A DNA stretch of 64,000 nucleotides from Macrotis lagotis (lineage: Eukaryota > Chordata > Mammalia > Peramelemorphia > Peramelidae): NCBI RefSeq assembly GCF_037893015.1, contig NC_133666.1:162737051-162801050 (forward strand), read 5' to 3'. This document shows positions 21,540 to 33,395 of this stretch, piece after piece. The translations under genes were made by a program, and so were the position numbers. Position 1 is the first letter of the stretch. Each line of letters opens with the position of its first letter. The notes below the pieces were generated by a model that was not told the origin of the DNA, searched no databases, and worked only from the letters and a program-made list of their open reading frames with translations.

Positions 21540-22110
21540 GTAATTAATTTATTGGAACAGTATGAGTCATTCCTGACACAGAACAAGGTAGAATTGAAGA
21601 TGGGAAGAATTGGACTTCAGGGGAAGAGGATTTTTAAGCCCCTTCCTAAGGGTTCATTTTGGGAAGAATTTATCAACTCTAACTCAGGGAAGTAAAGAAC
21701 ATTTTAATAAACAGGTTGCACCAAAGGTCCACAGACTACTATAAAGTATTCACAAGTTATTGAAAGTTCATAAAGGCTAATGGTAAAGACATTTATGAAA
21801 GGAAAAAAGGAAAGGGAAAGGAAACAACCATGAGATCTACCTGCGCTTAGACCCAGGGGGATCCAGCATGGAGTAAAAGGTTGGCTAAACCTTTATAGGG
21901 AGTTTAACTCACCTCCTGTGCAGGGAGGAATTTGGGGGAGGAGGCGAAGGAATGACCCACCTGGATATGACTGGAGTCAGGCATCTATCTTGAGAGGCTA
22001 AGATCCAGGAAGGTAGAAGAGGGATAGGGGAAAGGGGCTGAAAATGCTTTCTATTATCTTGGTGAATAGAAGAATAGGGTTAAACTGAACAAAGGAGAAG
22101 GAGTCAGAGG
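21540..22110. other. Unclassified GC-richer block
   Basis: About 570 bases, visibly less AT-rich than the flanks, with purine-rich runs (21797-21825) and GGGAGGAATTTGGGGGAGGA near 21921. No coding frame is convincing. It might be a solitary LTR, but I could not fix TG/CA ends or a TSD. Confidence 0.25.
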
Positions 22111-22450
22111 GTTATAGAATATCAGACAAACACAGATAATAGTTCCTTAATATTACAGGAAAGTCTATACAGATATTTCTCTAATATTTCTCCTTCAACA
22201 CAATGAATGAAAGTTTCAGAGATAAATTTAATTTTGTTGTTTTGAGATAGGGAAGGGGTGGAAAGCCACTTCTTAAGAATTAGAACTGTCCAAAAACAGG
22301 ATGGACTGCTCCAGGAAAGTATTCCTTTGACATCTCTGAACAAAGAGACCACATATTGAATATTTTGTAGATGGAAATTTTATTTTTTTTAGTTTTGAAT
22401 GGGACTAGATGGCTACTTCTTGCAATTCTGAGTCTGTGTGATTTTGCCAT
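22111..22450 (+). mobile_element. CR1/L3-like LINE 3' end
   Basis: TTAGAACTGTCCAAAAACAGG, TGGACTGCTCCAGGAAAG and the end GGGACTAGATGGCTACTTCTT, TTCTGAGTCTGTG follow the order of ancient CR1-type LINE 3' regions. A second, less complete piece lies at 28960-29200. Confidence 0.5.
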
Positions 22451-22929
22451 TGTTTCAAAGTGATTAATACTTAAGAATAATTTCCCATCCTTTCTTCCTA
22501 CTAACATATCACTGTGTAGAAATAGAAGTTATGCAACCAAGTTGACAATGTACAATGAAAACTTATGTTATTTAATGTCAAATGTACTTTCATCACAGCA
22601 ATTCAATCTATTTTATTTCTCCTTAATTTATTTTCCATCTTATTCTTTACTGATATATTCCAAACCTTTTCTTTCTGCCTCTCAGTTCACTCTTTAAGCA
22701 AAGGTATGCATGCTAGCTATCATGGTAGTACTGCCATGCTATCCTGAGACCTTTAGCCACAAACTCCCCCTTCTCCTCTTTTTCTCTTCTCAAAATCCCT
22801 TACCATCATCCTCTATTCTCTAGGTATCCCTTCTAGTTGTCAAAGTCAATCTTTCTATATGTACCCTTCAACCCATTTCCTTCCCTCTTTTCCAACAGAT
22901 TGCTCTCATTAACCTTTCTCCCCTTTCAT
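22451..22929. other. Unassigned intergenic DNA
   Basis: C/T-rich; the right part may belong to the following LINE-like fragment. Confidence 0.4.
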
Positions 22930-23200
22930 TTTTAATCTGGAGAAGTTCCTATTTAATTTCTTTATTAGTCCCTTATCTATTTCCTTCAAACATTACAATA
23001 CTCTCTGATGCTTAAAAAGTCTTCACTAAGCCTATTTACTACCCTATCAAGTTGTTAACTTTTCTCTATCCTGCTTTTCTCTACTAAATTCATAGAAAAA
23101 GTAGTCTTAACTAGTTTCCTGTACTTCTCTAACTCTTCAACTCTTTTTAGTCTTTCTTCCCTTATAATTCATTTGAAAAGTCTCCCTTTGAAGTTTTAAT
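22930..23200 (+). mobile_element. Possible L2/CR1 ORF2 fragment
   Basis: Translated in mixed plus frames, the segment around 23010-23190 has a shape like LKKSSLS ... FIEKVVLTSFLYFSNSS, similar to the conserved start of the L2/CR1 RT domain. It is strongly decayed and I rate it as weak. Confidence 0.3.
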
Positions 23201-23527
23201 TGTCAAAAAAAACTCTCTATTCTGAAATTCCTTTTTTAGACCTAAGGTTTACAGAAGATGATCCATGCCTTTTTGTTTGTTTGTTTTTGTTTTTTCCATG
23301 AATTAAAAAATCTTGATCTCTCCTTCTTGTAGCAACTTGGGGCATTTTAAATAGAGAGATACTCCAAGATCTGTGGTCATTCTGATCTGCAAGATCAATG
23401 AGAACTATAACACTCCATTCTTTTCAATTAATCCTGTAAGGGCTAGTCTGGTTAAACCAATACCTAATCAAACTACCAAATAATTACTTTACCAAGTTAG
23501 AAAAAAATCATAACAAAATTCATCTGT
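23201..23527. other. Unassigned intergenic DNA
   Basis: No gene or repeat recognised, apart from a TTTG-rich run near 23271-23296. Confidence 0.4.
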
Positions 23528-24815
23528 AGGAAGTAAAGATAGCAGCAATGAAGGCAGGAATTCCTGGAAACTCATTTCCCAAAAAACTCCAAAAGTCATC
23601 AAATTATGACTAGCTAAAACCTAGAGCATCAGAACCCACAGAAATACAATTTACTAGTCCAAGACAATTTAGAAGATCTCCAGGACAGACCTGTTCCACC
23701 GCAACAGGGGATAGGAAAAAGCCACAGCACAGCCACAGACAGTGCAGCTGGACACTGGGGCCTGTGGCAGAGGGGGAGGTTTAATCAGCTGGAAGGGGTG
23801 ATGAGAGAACTCTTTCACACCAGAGTGAGTGGAGATAGGAGCTTCAGTCTCAGATCAGCGTGAGAGCCTGCAAGGGAGTCAGCACATACAGAGCTCTCAG
23901 TTCATAGATGGTAAGGGGGTTGGGAGAGATTGCAAAAATCTTTCTGCTCTCCTTGGGTCAAGAATCAGCTGTTTGCCCACATTCAGATCTCATAAGACCT
24001 TAGAGGAATAAAGATCCTTGTGGACTGTCCCCCAAACCCCCAAAGCCTGGAGGTGTGGTAAATCAGTCATAGGATAAGGAAATGAGTAAGCAACAGAAAA
24101 AGAAGAATCAAACAATAGAAAATTATTTTGGTTCCATGGAGGACCACAATACATACTCGGATGATGACAAAATCAAAGCTTCTGCACCCAAGACCTCCAA
24201 AAGAAACAGAAAATGAGCTCAGACTATGAATGAGCCCAAAAACAAGATTTTGAAAAGCAATTAAGGGAGGTTGAGGAAAAATTGGGAGGAGAAATGAGAG
24301 TGAAGCAGATAAATCGTGAAAACCAGTCAGTAGCTTGGTGAAAGAAATACAAAAAAAATCATTTGGAACAACAAAAGATCAAGAATAGCAAGGGAACTGA
24401 TGAAAAAAAGGTAAAGGAAGGTGACCTAGTCCTACCAGATCTAAAACTATCCTATAAAGCAACAGTCATCAAAACTGCCTGGTACTAGTGGTTAAGAAAT
24501 AGAGTAATGTAGGGATGCCCATCAATTGGGAAATGGCTAAACAATTTATGGTACATAAATATTTTGGAATACTATTCTATAAGAAACCATAAATGGTCAG
24601 ACTCTAGAGAAGCATGGACTGACTTAGGATCTGATGATGAGCAAAGGGAGTAGAAACAAGAGAACAATGTACATATTAAAAACAACATTGTGAGATGAAC
24701 AAACTTGGTGGAAGTAGCTCCTCTCAGCAGTTCAGAGAGCTATGACAGCTGTTTTGGATAGGCTTTGGACTATGTTATCCCTGTCCGGAGGAAGAAAAAC
24801 AAAACAAAGCAAAGC

Positions 24816-24866
<51 letters not shown>

Positions 24867-25125
24867 ACACACACATACAGAAACCCTCCAGAATCTGATA
24901 AACGCTTTATAAAAATTATCTTTTATGCATCTTTTCCTTAATCCTAATTGTTCATGCCAGAAATAACTAATACTAATCTGTAAACATGTTCATCAAAATA
25001 TGAATGTACAATGGTAACCTGACTATTCACTGCTGAGGGGAGGGGGTGGTGGGAAGGGAGGGTAGAAGGAAATTTTGTAATTTGAAAATATACATATGCA
25101 AATGAATGAAAAAAATGAGATAAAT
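23528..25125 (+). mobile_element. Deleted L1: HAL1-like 5' half joined to L1 ORF2 C-terminus
   Basis: The first part (23528-24355) parallels the HAL1 at 12936: GAAGGCAGGAATTCCTGG, the leader, then the ORF1 start and coiled coil. At about 24355-24362, in an A-run, the sequence changes to L1 ORF2 C-terminal sequence (TTTGGAACAACAAAAGATCA, CCTAGTCCTACCAGATCTAA). That runs through to a 3' UTR with a CA microsatellite and an A-rich end near 25125. All parts lie in the same orientation, so one insertion with a large internal deletion is the simplest reading. Confidence 0.75.
24819..24873. repeat. (CA)n microsatellite in L1 3' UTR
   Basis: About 27 CA units with one AGAC variant. The L1 copy at 25150-26985 has a much shorter CA run at the same place (26399-26411), so the satellite grew inside the element. 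Confidence 0.95.
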
Positions 25126-25879
25126 TTTGAAAAGGAAAATTAAAAGAAAAAAGAGTAATGGATCGGTGGATTAGGATAGGATCAAAAGAAACCACAGTAA
25201 ATGACTATAGCAATTTACTGTTGGACAATCCCAAAGACAGCTTTTGAAATAAGAATTCACTAATTGACAAAAATTGTTGGGAAATTTGGGAAAATAGTAT
25301 GGTTATAAACTAGGCATAGCCACATCTCATATACTAAACCAAAATAAGTTCAAAATGGGTACAGGATTTAGACATAAATGGTGACATCATAGATAAATTA
25401 ATGACCAAGAAATTATCTATCAAATATATAGAAAGGGGTAAAATTTATGATCAAACAAGAATTTGAGTGCATTATAAACTGCAAAATGAATGATTTTGAA
25501 AATATTAAATTAAATAGCTTTTGTACTAATAAAATTAATGCTGAAAAAATTATAAGGAAAACAGAAAACTAGGAAATGATCTTCACAGCTAGAAGTTCTA
25601 ATAAAGGTCTCATTTCTCAAATGTGTAGAGACTTATAAGAAACTTATAAGTGGCAAATCATTCCCCAATCAATAAATGGTCAAAGGATATGAATAGACAA
25701 TTTTCAAATGAAGATATTAAAGCTATGTATAATTGTATGAAAATTCCTCCAAATCATTATTAATGAGAGAAATGCAGATTAAAACAACAATGAGGTATCA
25801 TCTAACACTTATTAGATTAGCCCAGATGAGAAAAAGGAAAAAATGATCAATGTTAGAGAGTTTGTGGGAGTATTAGGAC

Positions 25880-26284
25880 ATTGATACATTGCTGGTGGAG
25901 TTATTCAAGGATCCAACCATTCTGGAGAGCATTATGGAAATATGCCCAAAGGGCAATAAAAATGTTCATTCTTTTTGACCCAGCAATTCCAATTCTAGGC
26001 CTATATCCAGAAGAAATCTTAACAAATGGGAAAAGTCCTACATGTTCCAAAATATTCATAGCAGCTCTTTTTGTAATGGAAAAAGTTGGAAATTGAGGGG
26101 ATGTCCATTAATTAGGAAACAGCTAATCAAGTTATGGTATATGAATACTGTGGAATATTATTGTTCTACAAGAAAGCATAAATGGTTGGACTGTAGAGAA
26201 ACATGGAATGACTTACAGGATCTGATGCTGAGTGAAGGGAATGGAATCAATGGAGCAATGTATACATCAACAAGAACATTGTGA
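25880..26284 (+). pseudogene. L1 ORF2 C-terminal fragment
   Basis: Two overlapping frames (25881-26096 and 26042-26284) carry the familiar L1 C-terminal stretches FILFDPAIPILGLYPEE and LWYMNTVEYYCSTRKHKW. They lie in different frames, so at least one frameshift separates them. The role of this domain in L1 is nucleic-acid binding; the fragment is inert. Confidence 0.85.
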
Positions 26285-26615
26285 GATGATCAACTTGATG
26301 GAAGCAGCTACTCTTAGCAGTCCAGAGAGGTAGATCAATCATATTAGACAAATTATGGACAATGCTATCTCCATCCAGAGAAAGAAAAATAAAATAAAAC
26401 ACACACACACAATAAAAGTGCCAACCCTTCAGAATCTGATGAAAACTGTATAAAATTATCTCATATATCTCTTTCCCTTAACCTAAATTCCTCATATTGA
26501 ATTTAATTAATCTGTAATCATGTTTATCAGTCATGTGCAAGTACAATGCTAATCCGACTGTCTGCCTGTGAGGAGAGGGTAGAAGAAAATTTTGTAACTT
26601 AAAAATATACTTGTG

Positions 26616-26750
26616 GGGGCAGCTAGGTGGTTCAGTGGATAGAACACTGGCCCTGGAGTCGGGGGACCTGAGTTCAAATCCAGCCTCAGACAATTAAATC
26701 TTATTTAGCTCTGTAACCTATTAGATAGAATATACTTAACTAGAAGTGAC
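26616..26750 (+). mobile_element. Marsupial SINE, 3' end lost
   Basis: GGGCAGCTAGGTGGTTCAGT, GGGACCTGAGTTCAAATCCA, then decay before the A tail. The next SINE follows at once, which suggests nested or tandem insertion in the L1 3' UTR. Confidence 0.8.
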
Positions 26751-26892
26751 AGGGGGCGGCTAGGTGGCTCAGTGGATAAAGCACCGACCCTGGAGTCAGG
26801 AGTACCTGGATTCAAATCCCGTGTCTGGTCTCAGACACTTAATAATTACCTAGCTGTGTGGCCTTGGACAAGCCACTTAACCCCATTGCCTT

Positions 26893-26924
<32 letters not shown>
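26751..26924 (+). mobile_element. Marsupial SINE with 30-base poly(A)
   Basis: AGGGGGCGGCTAGGTGGCTC, B-box-like GGATTCAAATCCC, GCCACTTAACCCCATTGCC and an uninterrupted A run at 26895-26924. The pure tail suggests a comparatively recent insertion. Confidence 0.92.
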
Positions 26925-26927
<3 letters not shown>

Positions 26928-27194
26928 AAACAAAAAACATACTTGTGTATATAGATGAAAAAATAAGTGAAAAAATAAAGATTACTAAAAAATGAAATAA
27001 TGCCACAATTCTACCATATTTACACTTGAAATCACTTCAAAAATTTATCTGCAGTCTCAGAATATGGCATTATTATAAGTCCATGAGGTTAGATTGGAAT
27101 GTATAGTATTGAATATGAATTGTATATGCTTTCCTTAGTATGTATATGAATTGACTAATGACTACATACTGCAATCTTATGTTAATTATTTTTT

Positions 27195-28345
27195 GAAAGA
27201 TTTTATTTATCTTGAATTTCACAATTTTTCTCCCAATCTTGCTTCCCTCCCCCCTGACCACCACAGAGGGTAGACTGTTAGTCTTTACACTGTTTCCATG
27301 GTATGCATTGATCTAAGTTGAATGTGATGAGAAAGAAATCATATCCTTAAGGAAGAAACATAAAGTATGAGATATAACAGAATTTCATAAGATAATTTTT
27401 TAAAAAAAAATTAAAGGTAATAGTCTTTGGTCTTTGTTCAAACCCTACAATTCTTTCTCAGCATAGAAATGACATCTTCCATCCCAGCTATCCCAAAATT
27501 GTGCCTAATTGTTGCCCTGTTAGTATGAACAAGTCTGTTAAGTTTGATCATCACTCACATGTTATTGTTAGGGTGTAAAATGTTCTTCTGGTTCATGTCA
27601 TCTTGCTCATCATCAGTTCATGCAAATCCCTCCAGGCTTCCCTGAATTCCCATCCCTTCTGGTTTCTAATAGAACAATAGTGTTCCAAAACATACTGCAC
27701 CACAGTTTATTAAGTCATTCCCCAATTGATGGACATCCCCTCAATTTCCAATTCTTTTCCTCCATAAATAGAGCTGCTATGAATATTTTTTGTACAGGTG
27801 ATTTTTTTTTACCCATTTTCATAATCTCTTCAGGGTACAGCCCTAATGTGGTACTGCTGGATCAAAGGATATGCAAATTTTTGTTCCCTTTTGGGCAAAA
27901 TTCCAAATTATCTTCAGAAAGGTTGAATGAGTTCACAGCTCCACCAACAATGTATTAGTGTACTAGATTACCCACATCCCTTCCAACATTGATCATTGTC
28001 CCTTCTGATCATATTGGCCAGTCTGAGAGGTATAAAGTGATACCTCAGAGATGCTTTAATTTGCATTTCTCTAATAGTAGTGATTTAGAGGAATTTTTCA
28101 TATAACTATGGATTACTTTCATTTTCTCATCTGTAAATTGCCTTGGCATATGCTTTGAACATTTGACAATTGGAGAATGACTTGTATTTTTTAAAAAATT
28201 TGACTTAGTCTTCTGTATATTTTAGAAATGAGCCCTTTGTCAGAGATGCTAGTCATAAAATTTTTTTTCGAAATTTACTACATTTCTTTTGATCTTGGTT
28301 ACAGTGGTTTTGTCTGTGCAAAAGCTTTTTAATTAAATGTAATAA
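27195..28345 (-). mobile_element. L1 3' end, 5'-truncated
   Basis: Read on the minus strand it goes from the ORF2 C-terminal third (near 28345) to the 3' UTR (27195-27460) ending A-rich. It contains the same CCCAATCTTGCTTCCCTCC and ATGTGATGAGAAAGAAATCA markers as 61430-61600. ORF2 is broken by stops. Confidence 0.9.
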
Positions 28346-28376
28346 AAGAGATAGTAATGGAATAGAATTTAGAACA

Positions 28377-28640
28377 GTGATTCTCAAACTTTTTGGTCTC
28401 AGAGACTCTTTACACTTTTAAAAATTCTGGAAAATTTCCTCTCCTGAAGATATTTTGTTCATGAAGGTTTTATCTATCAGTACTTACCATATTTGAACTT
28501 TAAAATATTTTATTTTAAAAATAGTTGTATTATTTTAATCTTGCAACCCCCATGAGAGGATACTGAAGGAATCTCAGGGTTCTTTCGAGTTCTCAAAGTC
28601 TCTAAGAGAAGTCCCTGTGGATAGATCAGATTTATGAAAG
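28377..28640 (+). mobile_element. MER5A-like hAT-Charlie DNA transposon
   Basis: Begins CAGTGATTCTCAAACTTTTT and continues GGTCTCAGAGACTCTTTACA, then TATCTATCAGTACTTACCAT. Near the right end it has AACCCCCATGAGAGGATACT and GTTCTCAAAGTCT, the decayed inverted partner. Non-autonomous; no transposase. Confidence 0.75.
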
Positions 28641-28704
28641 ACTTTTGGCTGCATTCTGCCTTGATCATTTACCAGATAAGTAATGATAACAAGTCACTTT
28701 AATT

Positions 28705-28820
28705 CGCAAATATGCAACAAGCATTTATTAATAACCTACTATTAGCAATAACTGGTATGGAATCTAAGGATAAAAAGATAAAAATTAAACCTTTTCCCCT
28801 CAAGGGGCTTACATTCAATC
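28705..28820 (+). mobile_element. Ancient short repeat (same family as 19612-19765)
   Basis: CAACAAGCATTTATTAATAAC and CCCCTCAAGGGGCTTACATT match the other copy in order. Confidence 0.5.
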
Positions 28821-28959
28821 AAAGAGATTATATTCCCAAAGTTACAGTTTTCTCATTTGTATGATCAAAATAAATAGTATTAATCTTGCCTGTTCACAGG
28901 GGTATTGTGAGTAAAACATTGTTTCTATGAAATAGAGGTGAGAAGTGACTATATTCTAT

Positions 28960-29200
28960 TCATGGAGTTTAGCTAGAGTGGTTATGTAGAGATTACTCAT
29001 GTGAGAATCTCCTCAGGGAATTAGGAAGATTTATATTGAATAAGAGAAAATTCAGGGGTATAAGAAAGCTCTCTTCAAATATCTGAAGCATTGTTATGTA
29101 AAGAAAGGATAAGACTAGATTCATTTCACTGTAATGGGGAGAAGATGGCTATGCAGAGGATGAAATGAAGACAACTTTTAATGTTAGGAAAAAACATCAC
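28960..29200 (+). mobile_element. CR1/L3-like LINE fragment
   Basis: CTTCAAATATCTGAAGCATTG, TAAGACTAGATTCATTT and a late AATGTTAGGAAAAAACATCAC are in the order of ancient CR1-type 3' ends. Heavily decayed. Confidence 0.4.
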
Positions 29201-29201
29201 A

Positions 29202-29211
29202 ATAACCAGAG
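29202..29211. repeat. Target-site duplication, left (L1 29.2-35.8 kb)
   Basis: ATAACCAGAG, identical to 35772-35781. The match extends to about 14 with one indel. Confidence 0.85.
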
Positions 29212-29479
29212 ATTTCTTTTTTTTTAAATTTATTTTTAATAAAGATATCATTTGAGTTTTACAATTTTCCCCCCAATCTTACTTCCCTCCCCCCATGGAA
29301 AGCAATCTGTCAGTCTTTACTTTGTTTCCATGTTGTACCTTGATCCAAATTGGGTGTGATGAGAGAGAAATCATATCCTTAAAGAAGAGACAAGAAGTCT
29401 AAGAGGTAACAAGATCAGACAATAAGGTATCTGTTTTTTTCTAAATTAAAGGGAATAGTCCTTGAACTTTGTTTAAATT

Positions 29480-32400
29480 CCACAGCTCCTTATCTGACAG
29501 ATGGCACTCTCCTTTGCAGACAGCCCCAAATTATTCCAGATTGTTGCACTGATGGAATGAGCTAGTCCTTCAAGGGTGAACATCACTCCCATGTTGCTGT
29601 TAGGATGTACAGTGTTTTTCTGGTTCTGCTCATCTCACTCAGCCTCAGTTCATGCAAATCCTACCAGGCTTCACTGAAATCCCATACCTCCTGGTTTCTA
29701 ATAGAACAATAGTGTTCCATGACATACATATACCACAGTTTGCTAAGCCATTCCCCAATTGAAGGACATTTACTGGATTTCCAGTTCTTTGCCAACACAA
29801 ACAGGGCTGTTATAAATATTTTTGTACAAGTAATGTTTTTACCCTTTTTCATCATCTCTTCAGGGTATGGACACAGTAGTGGTATTGCTGGGTCAAAGAG
29901 TATGCACATTTTTGTTGCCCTTTGGGCATAGTTCCAAATACCTCTCCAGAAGGGTTGGATGAGTTCACAGCTCTACCAATAGTGTAATAGTGTCCCAGAT
30001 TTCCCACAACCCTTCCAACAATGATCATTATCTTTCCTGGTCATATTGGCCAATCTGAGAAGTGTGAGGTGGTACCTCAGAGAAGCTTTAATTTGCATTT
30101 CTCTAACAATTAATGATTTAAAGCAATTTGTCTTATAGCTAAGGATTGCTTTGACCACCTCATCTGTAAATTGCCTTTGCATATCCTTTCACCATTTGTC
30201 AATTGGGGAATGCATTTTTTTGTTTTAAAAATATGACTCAGTTCTCTGTATATTTTAGAAATTAGTCCTTTGTCAGAATCATTAGTTGTAAAGATTGTTT
30301 CCTAATTTACTACATTTCTTTTGATCTTGGTTACAGTGGTTTTATCTGTGCAAAAGCTTTTTAATTTAATGTAATCGAAATCATCTGGTTTGTTTTTGGT
30401 GATGTTCTCCATCTCTTCCTTAGTCATAACCTGTTCCCCTTTCCACAGATCTGACAGGTAAACTAGTCCTTGATCTTCTAATTTGCTTATAGTATTGTTT
30501 TTTATGTCTAAGTTCTTTAACCATTTGGATCTTATCTTGGTAAAGGGTGTGAGGTGTTGGTCTAATCTAAGTTTCTTCCATACAAACTTCCAATTATCCC
30601 AGCAATTTTTATCAAAGAGGGAGTTTTTGTCCCAATGGATGGATTCTTTGGGTTTATCAAACAGCAGATTTCTATCATCATCTCCTGCTTTTACACCTAG
30701 TCTGTTACACTGGTCCACCACTCTATTTCTTAGCCACTACAAAACAGTTTTGATGACTGATGCTTTATCATATAATTTTAGATGAGGTAGGGCTAAGCCA
30801 CCTCCCTTTATACTTTTTTTTCATTAAGCTCCTGGAAATTCTTGACTTTTTATTTCTCCATATGAATTTACTTACAATTTTTTCTAACTCATTAATTTTT
30901 TGGAATTTTGATTGGTAGGGCACTAAACAGATAGTTTAGTTTTGGCAGAATTATCATTTTTATTATATTAGCTCTACCTATCCATGAGCAGTTGATGATT
31001 TGCCCAGTTATTTAAATCTTATTTAATTTGTGTGAGAAGTGTTTTATAATTGTTTTCAAAAAGATTCTGAGTCTGTCTTGGAAAATAGACTCCCAAGGAT
31101 TTTATATTGTCTGAAGTTACTTTGAATGGGATCTCTTTTTACCACTTCCTACTGTATCTTGCTAGACATATATAGAAAAGTTGCAGATTTATGAAGGTAT
31201 GTTTTATAACCTGCAACGTTGCTAAAATTGCTAATTGTTTCCAGTAATTATTTTGGATGATTTCTTGGGATTCTCTAGGTAGACCATCATGTCACCTGCA
31301 AAGAGTGAGAGTTTTGTCTCTTCCTTCCCAATTTTAATTCCTTCAATTTTTTTCTTCTCTAATTGCTAAAGCTAACATTTCTAATACAATATTGAATAGT
31401 GGTGGTGATAATGGGCACCCCTGTTTCACCCCTGATCTTATTGGGAATGCCTCTAGCCTCTCCCCATTGAATATAATGATTGTTGATGGTTTCAGATAGA
31501 TACTGCTAATTATTTTAAGGAACAGTCCATTTATTCCTGCACTCTGTAGTGTTTTTAATAGGAATGGATGCTGTATTTTCTCAAAAGCTTTTTCAGCATC
31601 TATTGATATGATCATATGATTTCTGATAGGTTTGATAGGTTTGTTGTTGATATAATTGAGTATACTAACAGTTTTCCTAATATTGAACCAACCCTGAATT
31701 CCTGGAATAAATCCTACGTGATTATAATGTATTATCCTAGTGATGACTTGTTGTAATCATTTTACTAAGATTTTATTTAAGATTTTTGCATCTATATTCA
31801 TCAGGAAAATAGGTCTATAATTTTCTTTCTCTGTTTTGACTCTTCCTGGTTTAGGTATCAGGACCATACTGGTGTCATAGAAAGAGTTAGGCAGAGTTCT
31901 ACCTTTCTCTATTTTTCCAAAGAGTTTATGTAGAATTGGAACAAATTGTTCCTTAAATGTTTGACAGAATTCACTTGTGAATCCATCAGGCCCTGGAGAT
32001 TTTTTTTTAGGGGGTTCAATGATGGTTTATTAATTTCTTTTTCTGAGACAGGGTTGTTTAGGTATTTAATCTCTTCTTCATTTAACCTGGGCAACTGATA
32101 TTTTTGTAAATATTCATCCATTTCACGTAGATTATCAAATTAATTGGCATAGAGTTGGGGAAAATAATTTTGAATTATTACTTTAATTTCCTCCTCATTG
32201 GTGGTGAGTTCACCTTTTTCATTTATGATACTAGAAATTTGGTTTTCTTTCTTTTTTTAAATCAAATTGACCAGAGGTTTATCAATTTTATTGGTTTTTT
32301 CATAATACCAACTTTTGGTTTCATTTATTAATTCAATATTTTTTTGCTTTCAATTTTATTAATTTCTCCTTTAATTTTTAGAATTTCTAATTTGGTATTT

Positions 32401-33395
32401 AATTGAGGATCTTTTATTTGTTTTTTTCTCTAATTTTTTTAGTTGCATGTTTATTTCATTGATTTCCTCTTTCTCCATTTTTTCGTGTAAGCATTTAGAG
32501 CTATAATATATTCCCTGAGAGTCGCTTTGAATGAATCCCATAGGTTTTGGTATGTTGTTTCATCATTATCATTATCTAGAATAAAATGGTTAATTCTTTC
32601 TATAATTTGGTTTTTGGTCCACTCATTTTTTAAAATGAGGTTTTTCAATTTCCAATTTTTGTTGGGTCTATATCTCCTTGGACCATTATTGCATATGACT
32701 TTTATTGCATTGTGATCTGAGAAGGATGTATTCACTATTTCTTCCTTTCTGAAGCTGATCATTAGGTTTTTATGTCCTAGTACATGGTCAATTTTTGTAT
32801 AAATTCCATGTACTGCATGGAAAAAGGTATATTCCTTTCTATCCCCATTCAGTTTCCTCCATAAGTCTACCATATCTAATTTTTCTAACAATCTATCTCC
32901 TTAACTTCTTTCTTGTTTATTATATGATTTGATTTATCTAGATCTGAGAGTGGGAGGTTGAGGTCTCCCACTAGTAGAATTTTGCTGTCTATGTTTTCCT
33001 CTACTTCTTTCAGCTTCTCCTCTAAGAATTTGGGTGCTGTCCCACTGGATGCATATATGTTCAGTATTGAAATAACTTTATTGTCCATGGTACCTTTTAG
33101 GAGGATAAAGTTTCCTTCCTTATCTCTTTTAATGCTATCTATTTTTGCTGCTGCTTTGTCTGAGATAAGGATTGCTACCCCTGCTTTTTTTTATTTCAGC
33201 TGAAGCAAAATATATTTTGCTCCAGCCTTTTACCTTTACTCTATAAGTACCTCTCTGCTTTAAATGAGTTTCTTGTAAGCAGCATATTGTAGGATTCTGG
33301 TCTTTAATCCACTCTACTATTTGCTTACATTTTAAGGGAGAGTTCATCCCATTCACATTCAAAGTTATGACTACTAATTCTTTATTACCCTCTTT
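29480..33395 (-). pseudogene. L1 ORF2 remnant (endonuclease, RT, C-terminal domain)
   Basis: Domains in order on the minus strand: APE-type endonuclease (33395-32690), Z region (about 32120-31910), RT (about 31860-31100) and C-terminal domain (30720-29660). The RT still shows [17 protein letters not shown] (near 31610) and [16 protein letters not shown] (near 31430). The motif that should be F/YADD reads FAGD near 31285, losing a catalytic aspartate. A frameshift lies in an eight-T run near 33186-33193. The intact protein would nick DNA and prime reverse transcription; this one cannot. Confidence 0.92.

Larger units (their letters stand above)
25150..26985 (+). mobile_element. L1, 5'-truncated, 3' end split by SINEs
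   Basis: Begins in ORF2 downstream of the RT core (GTGGATTAGGATAGGATCAA), runs through the C-terminal domain with several stops, and enters a 3' UTR like that at 24870-25120. SINEs interrupt the 3' UTR at 26616-26938. The segment ATACTTGTG before the SINEs (26607-26615) recurs after them (26939-26947), followed by the L1 tail. Confidence 0.85.

Noticed and set aside
26895..26924. Poly(A) run as a gene polyadenylation site
   Set aside because: It is the tail of a SINE with head and B box directly upstream.
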